NCBI RefSeq assembly: GCF_002407205.1
Contig: NZ_CP023550.1
Location: 110,001-174,000 of the forward strand
Direction of reading: 5' to 3'
Source of the DNA: Rhodobacter sp. CZR27
Lineage (GTDB): Bacteria > Pseudomonadota > Alphaproteobacteria > Rhodobacterales > Rhodobacteraceae
DNA: 64,000 bases
Below the pieces are notes generated by a model, which saw only the letters and a program-made list of their open reading frames with translations, was not told the DNA's origin and did no database searches. The translations under genes were made by a program, and so were the position numbers. Numbering within the stretch: position 1 is the first letter of the stretch; every line of letters starts with the position of its first letter. Shown piece after piece: positions 48,337-57,214 of the stretch.

Positions 48337-48999
48337 GGCCGGCCGGGGGCGGGATCGCCCCGATCCGTCCGTCACGGCCGGCAGCCGCGCCGGGGCCGGC
48401 GCTGCGGCCGTCACCGGGATCCCGAGACCCGGGGGCGGAACACCGGCTGCGCCAGGCTCACCCATGACCCGGAAGGGGCCGGGGGCGCAGGGGAAGCCCC
48501 CGGCCATGGCTTGCACCTTCAGGAACGGCACCGAAGGACGGTCGATCCTGCCATCACGGGCGCCCGCCGGCCGCACGATTCCGCAACCCGGCAGATCCGG
48601 GATTCGCACCGGCCGATTTTCTCAAAGGCGGCGCGATTGCCGCAGGATTTGAAACCCCTGCGAAGACAATTGCTCAGAAAGAGCATGCCTTTGCAATTTT
48701 CAATCCCTGCGGGAAATCATGTTCAGCCGCTAAACCCGGAAACACGGGAGGCCGAAACTGGAAATTCTGCAAATACAAGTCATTGATAATAAAAGTCAAT
48801 ATTATCTTTAAATTGTGTTAAAACTGTGTCTTTCTTTGCCCCCGTTAGGGAGCGGTTTCTTGCCAGACAGCCGGACGATGCAATCCTGGCGCGCCTCGGG
48901 CGGCATGTCCGGTCGGCGGTCGGGCCCATGCATTCGTGCCGGAGTCGGGAAATCGCTTCCCACGACAGGAATTTGTGAAGAAGCGGAGCCGTATCGGGA
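48337..48999 (+). promoter_or_regulatory. 663-bp region with an AT-rich promoter stretch
   Basis: The segment 48755-48835 (caaatacaagtcattgataa, then taaaagtcaatattatcttt and aaattgtgttaaaactgtg) is the most AT-rich in the window and lies 165-245 bases before the exoprotein start. No gene is recognised. It suggests a separate, probably regulated promoter for the 49000-51897 gene. Confidence 0.5.
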
Positions 49000-51897
49000 A
49001 TGACTTTCCTTTATAACCTCAACAATTTCGAGTTCACGGCCTTCAGCGCGGGCCAGCTCCTCTCGCAGGGCACGATGGGCGCTTCGGTGAGCGTCGGCGA
49101 CAGCTTCACCATGCCTGCCGCGGCCGACACCGCGCTGAAGGTTGCCGATGACGACCGCTTCCTGTCGGGCGACAGCTGCCGGGACAACAATGCCGACGAT
49201 GGCTGCGGGCAGCAGGCGTCGATCGTCACCGACGGCACCGCGGCGGGCAACGGCGGCCAGGTCTATGCCGAAAGCTACTTCTGGGTGCAGGATCAGTGCG
49301 GCAAGAAGTACATGCTGGTCGAGATCGAGCAGGAAGGCAGCGCCGGCACCTACTACACCTTCAACAGCTCCTGCGGCCTGCCTGCCGCGGGCGCGAAGCT
49401 GACCGTGGTCAGCCAGTGCAACGTCACCTCGAACTGGATCGACTACTGCAACCTCGGCGCCGGGAGCCTCGAGAAGCTCGGAACCGTCTCGGGCAGCGTC
49501 TTCGGCGATACCAACTGCGACGGGATCAACGGCACGCTCGGCACGATCCCCGGCTGCGACTACCTGATCGAGGCCGAGGCGATGTGCAAGACCTCGAGCC
49601 TCGTCACCATCTGCGACTCCGGCGCCTCGGGCGGCAAGTTCGTCCGCCTCGCCTGCCCCGGCGGCAAGGGCGAGCTGACCACGAGCTTCAACGGCAAGAG
49701 CGGCACCTATGACCTGACGCTCCGCCTGCAGGACGAGAACGACGGCCAGAGCACGATCCGGCTGGTGATCGACGGCCGCGAGGTCGAGGCGATCCGGCTG
49801 AGCCGCGACAGCGACGGCGGCGGCTCGGACTGCGGCCCGTTCTCGACCTATGTCATCAGGGACGTGCAGATCGACTGCGGCGACCAGATCAGGCTCGCCG
49901 TGGCCGGAAGCTGCTCGGAATACGTGCGCATCGACAGCCTGCGGCTGGAAGGGCATGACACGACGGTGCGCACGCCCGAGCCGCCGAGGGCGGGGGTGAC
50001 GGTCAAGCTGGTCGATCTGTCCGGCCGGGTCGTGGCCACCACCACGACGGATGCGAACGGCGCCTACAGCTTCGAGAACGTGAGGGCCGGCCAGTACAAG
50101 GTGGTGGGCGTCGCGCCCGACGGCACGGAATTCACCCTGAGGGATGCCGGCACCGACGACAGTCTCGATTCCGACGTGGATGCGGGCGGCGCGTCGGACG
50201 TGTTGACCGTGAGGGGCGGCGAGACGGTGGACGTGGATCTCGGGCTCTGCACCTTCCGGCCGGCTTCGATCTCGGGCCGCTATTTCGTGGACACCGACAA
50301 CAGCGGCACCGATCAGGCCGAGCCGGGCGTGGGCGGCGTGACGGTGCAGCTCATGGGCGCGGACGGCCGGGTCGTGGCCACCACCACGACGGCGGCCGAC
50401 GGCAGCTATTCCTTCGGCGGCCTCAAGGCGGGCGACTACACCGTGGCCTTCGGCGACGATCCGGCGGGCCGGGTCTTCGTGGGCAGGGACGTAGGCGGCG
50501 ATGACACCGTCGACTCGGACGTGAACCCCGCGACGGGCCGGACCGACCGGATCACGCTTGGCCGGGGCGAGGCGAAGACCGACGTCGATGCCGGCGTGCG
50601 CGATCCCCGGACGGCCTCGATCGGCGACACGGTCTTCCTCGACGCTGACGGCGACGGCGTGCAGGACGCGACCGAGGCCGGCGCGGATGGCGTCGAGGTG
50701 ACGCTGCTGAACGGGAAGGGCGCGGTGGTGGCCAGCACCACCACGGCGAACGGCGGCCAGTATTCCTTCACCGGTCTCGCCGCGGGCAGCTATTCGGTGG
50801 TCTTCGGCACGCTGGCGGGCCATGCCTTCACCACCAGGGGTGCCGAGGCCGCGGATGCGGTGAACGGCGACAGCGACGCGAACCTTCTCGGCCTGACCGA
50901 CACGTTCGTGCTGTCCATCGGCGAGGTCGAGACCGACATCGATGCGGGCCTCGTGCGGCTGAACACGGCGCCGGTCGCGCTGAACGACACCGGTCGCGGC
51001 TGCGCGAACGAGACGATCACGCTCGACGTGCTGGCGAACGACAGCGATGACGATGGCGACACGCTGGTCATCGCCACGGTGGACGGCCACACGATCCGCG
51101 AAGGCGAGACGATCGCCACCGCCAGGGGGACGCTGGTCACGCTGTCGGACGGCAAGCTCTCGTTCGACGGCACGGCGGCCCATGCCGATCTGAACGTCGG
51201 CGAGAGGGGCTACGAGACGGTCCGCTACACCGTCTCGGACGGCAGGGGCGGCACTGCCGCGGCCGAGGTCGAGCTGTCCTTCTGCGGGGTGGCGGACACG
51301 CTGGAAGAGCTGTGCGAAAGCCTGCCGGACAGGGTGGAGTACCAGTTGGTCAGCGGATACCAGAACGGGACGTCCGACGCCTACAGCATGCGGATCGCCG
51401 GAACCGGCGACGCCCGGTTCGATGGCCAGGTGATCACGACCGCCTATTGCGCCAGCGCCTATGAGCTGGCCTCCATGGGGACCAGCTTCTCCAATGCGCC
51501 GGTGTTCACCGGCAATCTCTACTGCGCCACCGATGCGGCGGCGGTGGCCCGTGTTCTGGCCGGGCAGACCGGAAGCAACGGGCTTGCGGCGGCGGAGAAC
51601 ATCGACCTGATAACCTGGCTGCTGAACCAGGACTTCACCGGCACCAGGTTCAACGATGCCGAGGTGCAGGCCGCGATCTGGAATCTGACCGACGGCCTCA
51701 ACTCCATCGGCTCGAACTTCGGCCAGCTTGCCGATGTCCACGAACTGGTCGACCTGGCCATCCGCAACGGAGAGGGCTTCGTGCCCGGCACCGATGACGT
51801 GGTGGCGCTGGTGGTCGACCCGGACCCGGTGACGGCGGACAACGCGCAGCCCTTCATCCTGGGCGTTTCCTTCGGCGCGCTCGACTGCCTCTGCTGA
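49000..51897 (+). CDS. SdrD-B repeat exoprotein with carbohydrate-binding-like insert and thioester-like end
   Basis: 965 residues, no signal peptide. In order: a Cys-rich N-terminal domain (1-160); an SdrD-B-like domain that starts GSVFGDTNCDGINGT, is split by a CBM-like insert (about 187-318, YLIEAEAM ... GKFVRLACPGG ... TYDLTLRLQDEN ... IRLVIDGREV), and resumes GVTVKLVDLSGRVV; two or three more SdrD-B domains (to ~650); a cadherin/VCBS-like domain (LDVLANDSDDDGDTL); and a C-terminal region (AYCASAYEL ... ITWLLNQDF ... AEVQAAIWNLTDG) that resembles thioester adhesion domains of Gram-positive pili. Export is probably type I. It looks like a surface adhesin. Confidence 0.8.
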   Translation: MTFLYNLNNFEFTAFSAGQLLSQGTMGASVSVGDSFTMPAAADTALKVADDDRFLSGDSCRDNNADDGCGQQASIVTDGTAAGNGGQVYAESYFWVQDQCGKKYMLVEIEQEGSAGTYYTFNSSCGLPAAGAKLTVVSQCNVTSNWIDYCNLGAGSLEKLGTVSGSVFGDTNCDGINGTLGTIPGCDYLIEAEAMCKTSSLVTICDSGASGGKFVRLACPGGKGELTTSFNGKSGTYDLTLRLQDENDGQSTIRLVIDGREVEAIRLSRDSDGGGSDCGPFSTYVIRDVQIDCGDQIRLAVAGSCSEYVRIDSLRLEGHDTTVRTPEPPRAGVTVKLVDLSGRVVATTTTDANGAYSFENVRAGQYKVVGVAPDGTEFTLRDAGTDDSLDSDVDAGGASDVLTVRGGETVDVDLGLCTFRPASISGRYFVDTDNSGTDQAEPGVGGVTVQLMGADGRVVATTTTAADGSYSFGGLKAGDYTVAFGDDPAGRVFVGRDVGGDDTVDSDVNPATGRTDRITLGRGEAKTDVDAGVRDPRTASIGDTVFLDADGDGVQDATEAGADGVEVTLLNGKGAVVASTTTANGGQYSFTGLAAGSYSVVFGTLAGHAFTTRGAEAADAVNGDSDANLLGLTDTFVLSIGEVETDIDAGLVRLNTAPVALNDTGRGCANETITLDVLANDSDDDGDTLVIATVDGHTIREGETIATARGTLVTLSDGKLSFDGTAAHADLNVGERGYETVRYTVSDGRGGTAAAEVELSFCGVADTLEELCESLPDRVEYQLVSGYQNGTSDAYSMRIAGTGDARFDGQVITTAYCASAYELASMGTSFSNAPVFTGNLYCATDAAAVARVLAGQTGSNGLAAAENIDLITWLLNQDFTGTRFNDAEVQAAIWNLTDGLNSIGSNFGQLADVHELVDLAIRNGEGFVPGTDDVVALVVDPDPVTADNAQPFILGVSFGALDCLC

Positions 51898-51937
51898 CGA
51901 TCCCGATCATTCCCGGCTCTGGCCGGGGCAGCGGAAA

Positions 51938-51975
51938 CACCGCCCGGCGAAAGCTGCGTCTTTCGCCGGGCGGTG
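51938..51975 (+). terminator. 16-bp perfect hairpin after the exoprotein gene
   Basis: CACCGCCCGGCGAAAG pairs fully with CTTTCGCCGGGCGGTG around a 6-base loop, 40 bases after the stop. There is no T-tract. It separates the exoprotein from the VPEID-type gene and may make expression partial rather than stop it. Confidence 0.75.
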
Positions 51976-52067
51976 CCGCCGGAGAGCCGGCCCCGGGCGA
52001 TGCGCCGCCCACGACAGGAAGCTGAAGCGGCCCGCGCATGGGCCTTCATTCTTGCAAAGGAAGTGAC

Positions 52068-52262
52068 ATGAAGAAGCTGACGGCTCTTGCCGCGACCGCG
52101 ATTTCCTTCGTATCGGCCACGCAGGCCCTCGCGACGGACGGCTGCATCGCGCTCGGCACCTGCTCGGTCCCCGAGATCAGCGCGCTCGACGGGGCTGCCG
52201 CCCTCGCCGTGGTGAGCGCGCTCGTCCTGCTCGCCTGGGAGCGTCGCCGCCGCGCCGCCTGA
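52068..52262 (+). CDS. 64-residue VPEID-CTERM-type exosortase substrate
   Basis: A Sec leader (MKKLTALAAT..., cleavage after about A22) is followed by only ~11 residues (TDGCIALGTCS), then V34-P-E-I-S38, a membrane helix (about 41-57) and the basic end ERRRRAA. This tripartite tail is that of PEP-CTERM-like sorting signals, here of the VPEID class recognised by exosortase E, with Ser in place of Asp. The exosortase gene is the next one. The mature peptide would be tiny, with two cysteines. ATG 52068 follows aaaggaag. Confidence 0.85.
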   Translation: MKKLTALAATAISFVSATQALATDGCIALGTCSVPEISALDGAAALAVVSALVLLAWERRRRAA

Positions 52263-52280
52263 CCCGGCGATCCGGCCCCG

Positions 52281-52312
52281 GCCCGCTTCGCTTCCTGCGG
52301 GGCGGGCTTTCC
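52281..52312 (+). terminator. terminator between the VPEID gene and xrtE
   Basis: GCCCGC pairs with GCGGGC (52302-52307) across a 15-base loop, followed by tttccttcccctt. This is close to an intrinsic terminator. It would let the small substrate be made in excess over the exosortase. Confidence 0.6.
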
Positions 52313-52335
52313 TTCCCCTTCCGACGACAGCGACG

Positions 52336-53946
52336 ATGACCACCGAAAGCCCCCCTCTCCGCCCGGCCGTCGCGCCGCTTCTGGCGCTCGTCGGCCTGCT
52401 GGCGGCCGAGCTGGCGGTGATCGGCGTCACCTACAAGCATCTGATCCGGTTCACCTGCCTCGAGAACTGGCCGGCCGCGGTCTGCGGCGGGGCGAGCACC
52501 TTCATGGTCAGCGTCTATGCGATGGCCGCGGCCCTCGCGCTGGTGGCGCTGCTGATCCCCGAGGCGGTGCGGCAGCTGGCGGCCGAGGCCGGGCTGCGGC
52601 GGGCGGGCCTTCTGCCGAACCTTGCCGGCTTCGCCGCCATGATGGCGCCGCTGCCCCTGCTGGCCGAGGGCGCCGGCACCGCGGTCCTGCCGGTCGTGCT
52701 GGCCTGCTGGGGCATGGGCATCCTGCTCGGCGCGACGGGTGCCCTGCTGATGGTGGCGCCCCTTGCGCGCTGGCGGGTGTTCCTGGCCGCGCAGGGCGGG
52801 CGGTTCGCGCTTGCCGCGGTGGCGGGGCTGCTGGCGCCGATCCTTGCGATGCAGGTCCGGCCGCTGTGGCGGCTCGAGACCATGGCCGACCTCACCTTCT
52901 CGGCGGTGGCGGGGCTGATCCGCCTTCTAGGCTACGAGGTCGCGGCCGACCCGGTGGCGAAGACCATCGGCGCCGCCGGCTTCTCGATCAGCGTGGCCCC
53001 GGTCTGCTCGGGGATCGAGGGGATGGGCCTCGTCGCGGTCTTCGTCACGCTCTTTCTGGGCCTCTTCCGCCACGAGCTGCGCTTTCCCGCGGCCCTGCTG
53101 CTCTATCCGATCGGGATCGTGGCAAGCGCGGCGCTCAACATCCTGCGGATCACGCTGCTGCTCGTCATCGGGCTGAACGGCCATCCCGGGCTGGCGGTGG
53201 GCGGGTTCCACAGCCATGCCGGCTGGCTGAGCTTCACGCTCCTGTCGCTCGGCCTGATCCTTGCCGCCCGCAGCCTTGCCGTCTTCGCCCGGTTGCCGCG
53301 GCCGGCGGCACAGGCCCCGCGCCTGCCGCCCTTCCTGGCCGATCCGATGGTGGCGGGCATCCTGCCATTTGCCGTCTTCATGGCCTCGGCATTGCTGGCC
53401 TCGACCTTCTCCGCCTCGCCCGAGACGGTCTATCCCCTGCGGGTGCTGGCGATGGCGGGGGTGCTCGCGCTGTTCCTGCCCCATCTGCGCAGCCTCGGCT
53501 GGCGGGTGGATCCGCTGGCCCTGGGGCTGGGGGTGGGCATCGGCCTCCTCTGGGCCCTGACCGGTCCGGCGCCCGGGCCGGGCAGCCTGCCGGCCCAGGG
53601 GACGCTGGCCGGCGCGGGCCTCGCCCTCTGGATCCTCTCGCGGGTCATCGGCACCGCGCTGCTCGTCCCGGTGATCGAGGAGCTGTTCTTCCGCGGCTAC
53701 CTGCTCGACCGGCTTGCCCCGCCGGGAAGCCGCCGGCCCTGGCGTGTCCTGCTGGCGGTGGCCGTCAGTTCCGCAGCCTTTGCGGTCCTTCATGACCGCT
53801 GGCTGGCGGCGGGACTGGCGGGCGTGGCCTTCGCGCTTCTGGCGCTGCGCTCGCGCAACCTGACCGATGCCATCCTGGCCCATGCCGCGGCCAATGCGGT
53901 GATCGCGGGGGTGGCACTGGCAACCGGCAACTGGGGCCTCATCTGA
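52336..53946 (+). CDS. xrtE: exosortase E fused to CPBP intramembrane protease
   Basis: 536 residues, about 14 membrane segments. The exosortase half has the catalytic residues C224 (APVCSGIEG), R271 (LNILRI) and H294 (FHSHAGW). The C-terminal half is a CPBP (CAAX-type) protease with E448-E449-x3-R453, H486 and H516-x3-N520. This fusion is the hallmark of the XrtE/VPEID-CTERM system, in which the enzyme cuts the tail of its substrate at the membrane, probably joining it to another molecule. The substrate gene lies 73 bases upstream, which strongly supports the pairing. Confidence 0.93.
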   Translation: MTTESPPLRPAVAPLLALVGLLAAELAVIGVTYKHLIRFTCLENWPAAVCGGASTFMVSVYAMAAALALVALLIPEAVRQLAAEAGLRRAGLLPNLAGFAAMMAPLPLLAEGAGTAVLPVVLACWGMGILLGATGALLMVAPLARWRVFLAAQGGRFALAAVAGLLAPILAMQVRPLWRLETMADLTFSAVAGLIRLLGYEVAADPVAKTIGAAGFSISVAPVCSGIEGMGLVAVFVTLFLGLFRHELRFPAALLLYPIGIVASAALNILRITLLLVIGLNGHPGLAVGGFHSHAGWLSFTLLSLGLILAARSLAVFARLPRPAAQAPRLPPFLADPMVAGILPFAVFMASALLASTFSASPETVYPLRVLAMAGVLALFLPHLRSLGWRVDPLALGLGVGIGLLWALTGPAPGPGSLPAQGTLAGAGLALWILSRVIGTALLVPVIEELFFRGYLLDRLAPPGSRRPWRVLLAVAVSSAAFAVLHDRWLAAGLAGVAFALLALRSRNLTDAILAHAAANAVIAGVALATGNWGLI

Positions 53947-54348
53947 GCGGTGCCGGGGAGGCTCCTGCGGACGGGGGCGCGGCAGATGTCGGCATCCGCC
54001 CGCCGAATGAGACATGACCGTCACGCAATAGATCGGCCAGTCACCGCGCCTGAAAGAGAGATCGGACCTCTGTCCAATAGCAGCATATTGATCGATAGGA
54101 TAATGGTCCAGAACCTGCCTGTCCGTTGATCCCCTTGCCGGCAAAACGGGCTTCCGGATCCTCTCATCCGTTCGGGAGGAACCCGGAACCTAAAATTAAG
54201 TAAAACAATATCAGATATTTGCAGATAAACCGCCCCGAAAGGACAATGGCGCACCGCCGGAAATCCGCGGCAAATGGTGGTGGCCGGAATTTGACGAATC
54301 GGAATGACGGGTCTAGTTCTTGCCCATTGTCTTTATCAAAAAGTCAGT
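53947..54348 (+). promoter_or_regulatory. 402-bp promoter region of the glycan operon
   Basis: AT-rich parts occur at 54075-54110 and 54190-54225 (taaaattaagtaaaacaata). TGATCGAT at 54089-54096 matches the same string in the control region near the LuxR-type gene (39785-39792). No gene is recognised, and the frames here are short shadows. Confidence 0.45.
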
Positions 54349-55308
54349 ATGGTCATGGATGCCCTGGTAGGTTTTACGGGCTTCGTCGGCAATTCATTGC
54401 GTGGGCAGCACGAATTTGGCGGCCTCTTCAACCGTTCGAACATCGCCGGGGCGGTGGACCGGACCTTCGGGACCGTCGTCTGCGCCGCGGCTCCCGGATC
54501 GATGTTCACCGCCAACCGCTTCCCCGAGCAGGATGCGGCCGCGATGGGCGCGCTGATGGAGCGGCTCGCCCCGATCCGGGCCGAGCGCTTCGTGCTGATC
54601 TCCTCGATCGCGGTCCTGGACCGGTTCGACGGCGGCGACGACGAGACGAGCACCCGGTTCCAGACCGCCCTCGCCTATGGCCGCAACCGCCGCGCGCTCG
54701 AGGAATTCTGCGTCGAGCGGTTTCCGCGCTGCCTGATCGTCCGGCTGCCCGCCCTGTTCGGTCCCGGGCTCAGGAAGAACTTCCTGTTCGACATCCTGAA
54801 CCCGATGCCCGCCATGCTGACGGAGCCGCGCCTGGCCGAGCTGGCCGAGGCCCTGCCGGCCGGCCTGCGCCCGGGGCTGGCCGGGATCTACCGGCCCGAG
54901 CCGGCCACCGACCTGCATGTCATCGACCGCGCGGCGCTGGAGGCCAGCGGCCGGCGGCCGGCCTATGACGCGGCGGTGTCGGCGGCCGGGATGGAGGCGG
55001 TGCGCTTCACCCATCCGGACAGCCGCTTCCAGTATTACGACATGTCCCGGCTCTGGGCGGACATCGGCCTCTGCCTCGGGGCGGGGCTCGACCTCATCCA
55101 TCTCGCGCCGGAGCCGCTGGAGGCGGGGGCGATCCACCGGGCGCTGACCGGCCGGCCGATGCCCCCATCGCAGGCCAGGATCCACCGCGAGGACCTGCGC
55201 ACGCGCCATGCCGCGCTCTGGGGCCGGACGGGTCCCCACATCGCCTCGGCAGGGGAGGTTCTGGCCGGCCTCCGCCGGTTCTTCGCCGCCGAAAGGGCCG
55301 CGGCATGA
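54349..55308 (+). CDS. NAD-dependent epimerase/dehydratase-like protein
   Basis: 319 residues. GFTGFVGNSL near the start is the Rossmann G-x-x-G-x-x-G loop, and the SSIAVLD...YGRNRRALEEF segment gives the Ser and Tyr-x3-R (Lys replaced by Arg) of the short-chain dehydrogenase site. The Lys-to-Arg change makes normal catalysis uncertain. It begins a six-gene operon with 4-base overlaps (next start 55305). ATG 54349 or 54355 could be the start. Probable role: nucleotide-sugar modification. Confidence 0.75.
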   Translation: MVMDALVGFTGFVGNSLRGQHEFGGLFNRSNIAGAVDRTFGTVVCAAAPGSMFTANRFPEQDAAAMGALMERLAPIRAERFVLISSIAVLDRFDGGDDETSTRFQTALAYGRNRRALEEFCVERFPRCLIVRLPALFGPGLRKNFLFDILNPMPAMLTEPRLAELAEALPAGLRPGLAGIYRPEPATDLHVIDRAALEASGRRPAYDAAVSAAGMEAVRFTHPDSRFQYYDMSRLWADIGLCLGAGLDLIHLAPEPLEAGAIHRALTGRPMPPSQARIHREDLRTRHAALWGRTGPHIASAGEVLAGLRRFFAAERAAA

Positions 55309-56159
55309 GGCTCGCGGTCTCCAACATCGCCTGGCATCCGCAGGACCGGGCCGCGGCCTACGGGGTGCTGCGCGCCCACGGCATCCGCGGCCTCGAGATC
55401 GCCCCGGGGCTGTTCTTCGACCGCAGCGCCGATCCCTTCGCCCCGACCGAGGCCGAACTGGCCGGGGCGGTGGGCGAGGCGCGGGCGGCGGGGCTGGAGC
55501 TTGTCTCGATGCAGTCGCTGCTCTTCGGGGTCGAGGGGGCGGCGCTGTTCGGCGCCCCCGGGGAACGGCAGGCGTTCCGGGCGGGGATGCGGCGCGCCAT
55601 CGCGCTGGCCGGGCGGCTGGCGATCCCGAACCTCGTCTTCGGCTCGCCGCGGCAGCGGGTCGTGCCCGCCACCATGGCCGCGACCGAGGCGCGCGAGGTG
55701 GCGCTGGAGACCTTCGCCGATCTCGGCGATGCGGCACAGGCCGCCGGCACGAGGCTGGGGGTGGAATTCAACCCGGCGGCCTATGGCACAAACTTCCTCA
55801 CCACGCTCGAGGAGGCCGATGCCTTCGTGGCGGACCTCGCGCATCCGGCGGTGACGCTGATCCTGGATCTCGGTTCGATGCATCTGAACGGGGCCTTCGC
55901 CGGCATCGCGGAGGCGGTGGCCGGGGTAGCCTCGCCGATCAGCCATGTCCATGTCAGCGAGCCGCATCTGGCGCCGGCCCCCGCCGATGCCGGAGCGGCG
56001 GCCACCGCCCTCTCGGCGCTCGCCCGGCGCGGCTATTCCGGCTGGGTCTCCATCGAGATGAAACAGCCGCCCGAGGCCATGGCGGCGGTGCTCGGGGCGG
56101 CGCTCGGCCGCCTCATGCAGGCTCTCGACATCGCCAGCGAGAAGGCAGACCCGGCATGA
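55305..56159 (+). CDS. sugar phosphate isomerase/epimerase (TIM barrel)
   Basis: 284 residues of the AP endonuclease 2 / xylose-isomerase-like TIM fold: MRLAVSNIAWHP at strand 1, IRGLEIAPGLF, LGVEFNPAAYG, TLILDLGSMH and SHVHVSEPH give the expected metal-binding Glu, Asp and His ladder, and VSIEMK closes the barrel. It overlaps both neighbours by 4 bases. Substrate unknown; the context says a sugar of a surface glycan. Confidence 0.82.
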   Translation: MRLAVSNIAWHPQDRAAAYGVLRAHGIRGLEIAPGLFFDRSADPFAPTEAELAGAVGEARAAGLELVSMQSLLFGVEGAALFGAPGERQAFRAGMRRAIALAGRLAIPNLVFGSPRQRVVPATMAATEAREVALETFADLGDAAQAAGTRLGVEFNPAAYGTNFLTTLEEADAFVADLAHPAVTLILDLGSMHLNGAFAGIAEAVAGVASPISHVHVSEPHLAPAPADAGAAATALSALARRGYSGWVSIEMKQPPEAMAAVLGAALGRLMQALDIASEKADPA

Positions 56160-57214
56160 CACCGACTTCCCGACGCGAGGACATCTTCGTTTCCGTCTGC
56201 CTTCCGGATCTTCCGGCAACGCGCGAGGCCGCCGCCGGCCTGCAGCGCCTCTGCGGGGACATCGCGGCCCGGTTCCGCTACTGGGAGGTGCTGCTGACCG
56301 TGCCGGCCGATGGCGCCGAGGCCTACGAGCCGCTGATGGCCAGGATCGGCAACATCCGGCTGCTGAAGCTCCGCCATGGCACGCCGTTCTACCGCCGCCG
56401 GGTGGCCGGGGCCGCCGAGGCGATCGGCGACGTGGTGGTGCTGACCGCGATCGACGAGCAGCCGGACCTCGACCTTCCCGCCATGATCGAGGCGGCGGCG
56501 GCGGCCAGTGCCATCGTGATCGGCCGGCGCCGGTCGCGGAGCGCGATGAACCCGCTGCTCGAGGCGCTGGGGCACAGCGCGGGCTTCCGCGTCAGCGCGC
56601 GCAGCATGCTGACGGCGGCCTATCCCCGCACGCTGCTGAACAAGCTGCTCGCCCATCCCGACCCGCAGCTGGCGCTGCGCTTCCCGCCGATGGACCAGGC
56701 CCTGCCCGTGCTGTGGCAGACCGCCACGGCCCGGCGGCGGCACCGGATGTTCGGCGATCTCGGGCGCAAGCTCGGCCTCGTGCAGAAGCTGCTCGTCAGT
56801 TCCGCCCCGCGGGTGCTGGCGCTGGTCGCGCTTCTGTCGCTGCTGGTGGCCGGGGGGTCGCTCGCGCTCGCCGTCTATGCGGTGGTGGTCTGGCTGACCT
56901 TCAGCGCGGTCCAGCCCGGCTGGTTCACCCTGACGCTCGCGCTGAGCCTGACCGCCCTGTTCCTCTCCATCGCGATCTTCGGCCTGTCGATCGGCGTGCA
57001 GAAGATGATCGAGTCGCTGTCCGGCGCCCTGGGCGAGGACATCCTGGACGAGCGCAGCTCGGTCGATCTCTTCGGGCAGGTGATGAAAGAGCTGAACGTC
57101 GAGGTGGTGGACGAGACCCCGCCCGTCCTGTCCGGGCAGGAGGCGGTGACCCCGCTTGTCCTGCCCGAACTCGCGATGCGGGGGCGTGCGCCCCTGACGG
57201 GAACCACGGCATGA
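56156..57214 (+). CDS. membrane-anchored glycosyltransferase-like protein
   Basis: 352 residues. The N-terminal ~210 residues are GT2-like in layout (IFVSVCLPDLPATREAAAGL, then VVLTAIDEQPDLDL, where a DxD-type motif is expected), but the metal motif is not standard. Two membrane segments follow (about 220-245 and 258-280), then a cytoplasmic tail. It resembles polyprenyl-phosphate sugar transferases such as GtrB/DPM1 types that work with GtrA flippases, and a gtrA-like gene lies two genes on. Confidence 0.65.
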   Translation: MTPTSRREDIFVSVCLPDLPATREAAAGLQRLCGDIAARFRYWEVLLTVPADGAEAYEPLMARIGNIRLLKLRHGTPFYRRRVAGAAEAIGDVVVLTAIDEQPDLDLPAMIEAAAAASAIVIGRRRSRSAMNPLLEALGHSAGFRVSARSMLTAAYPRTLLNKLLAHPDPQLALRFPPMDQALPVLWQTATARRRHRMFGDLGRKLGLVQKLLVSSAPRVLALVALLSLLVAGGSLALAVYAVVVWLTFSAVQPGWFTLTLALSLTALFLSIAIFGLSIGVQKMIESLSGALGEDILDERSSVDLFGQVMKELNVEVVDETPPVLSGQEAVTPLVLPELAMRGRAPLTGTTA

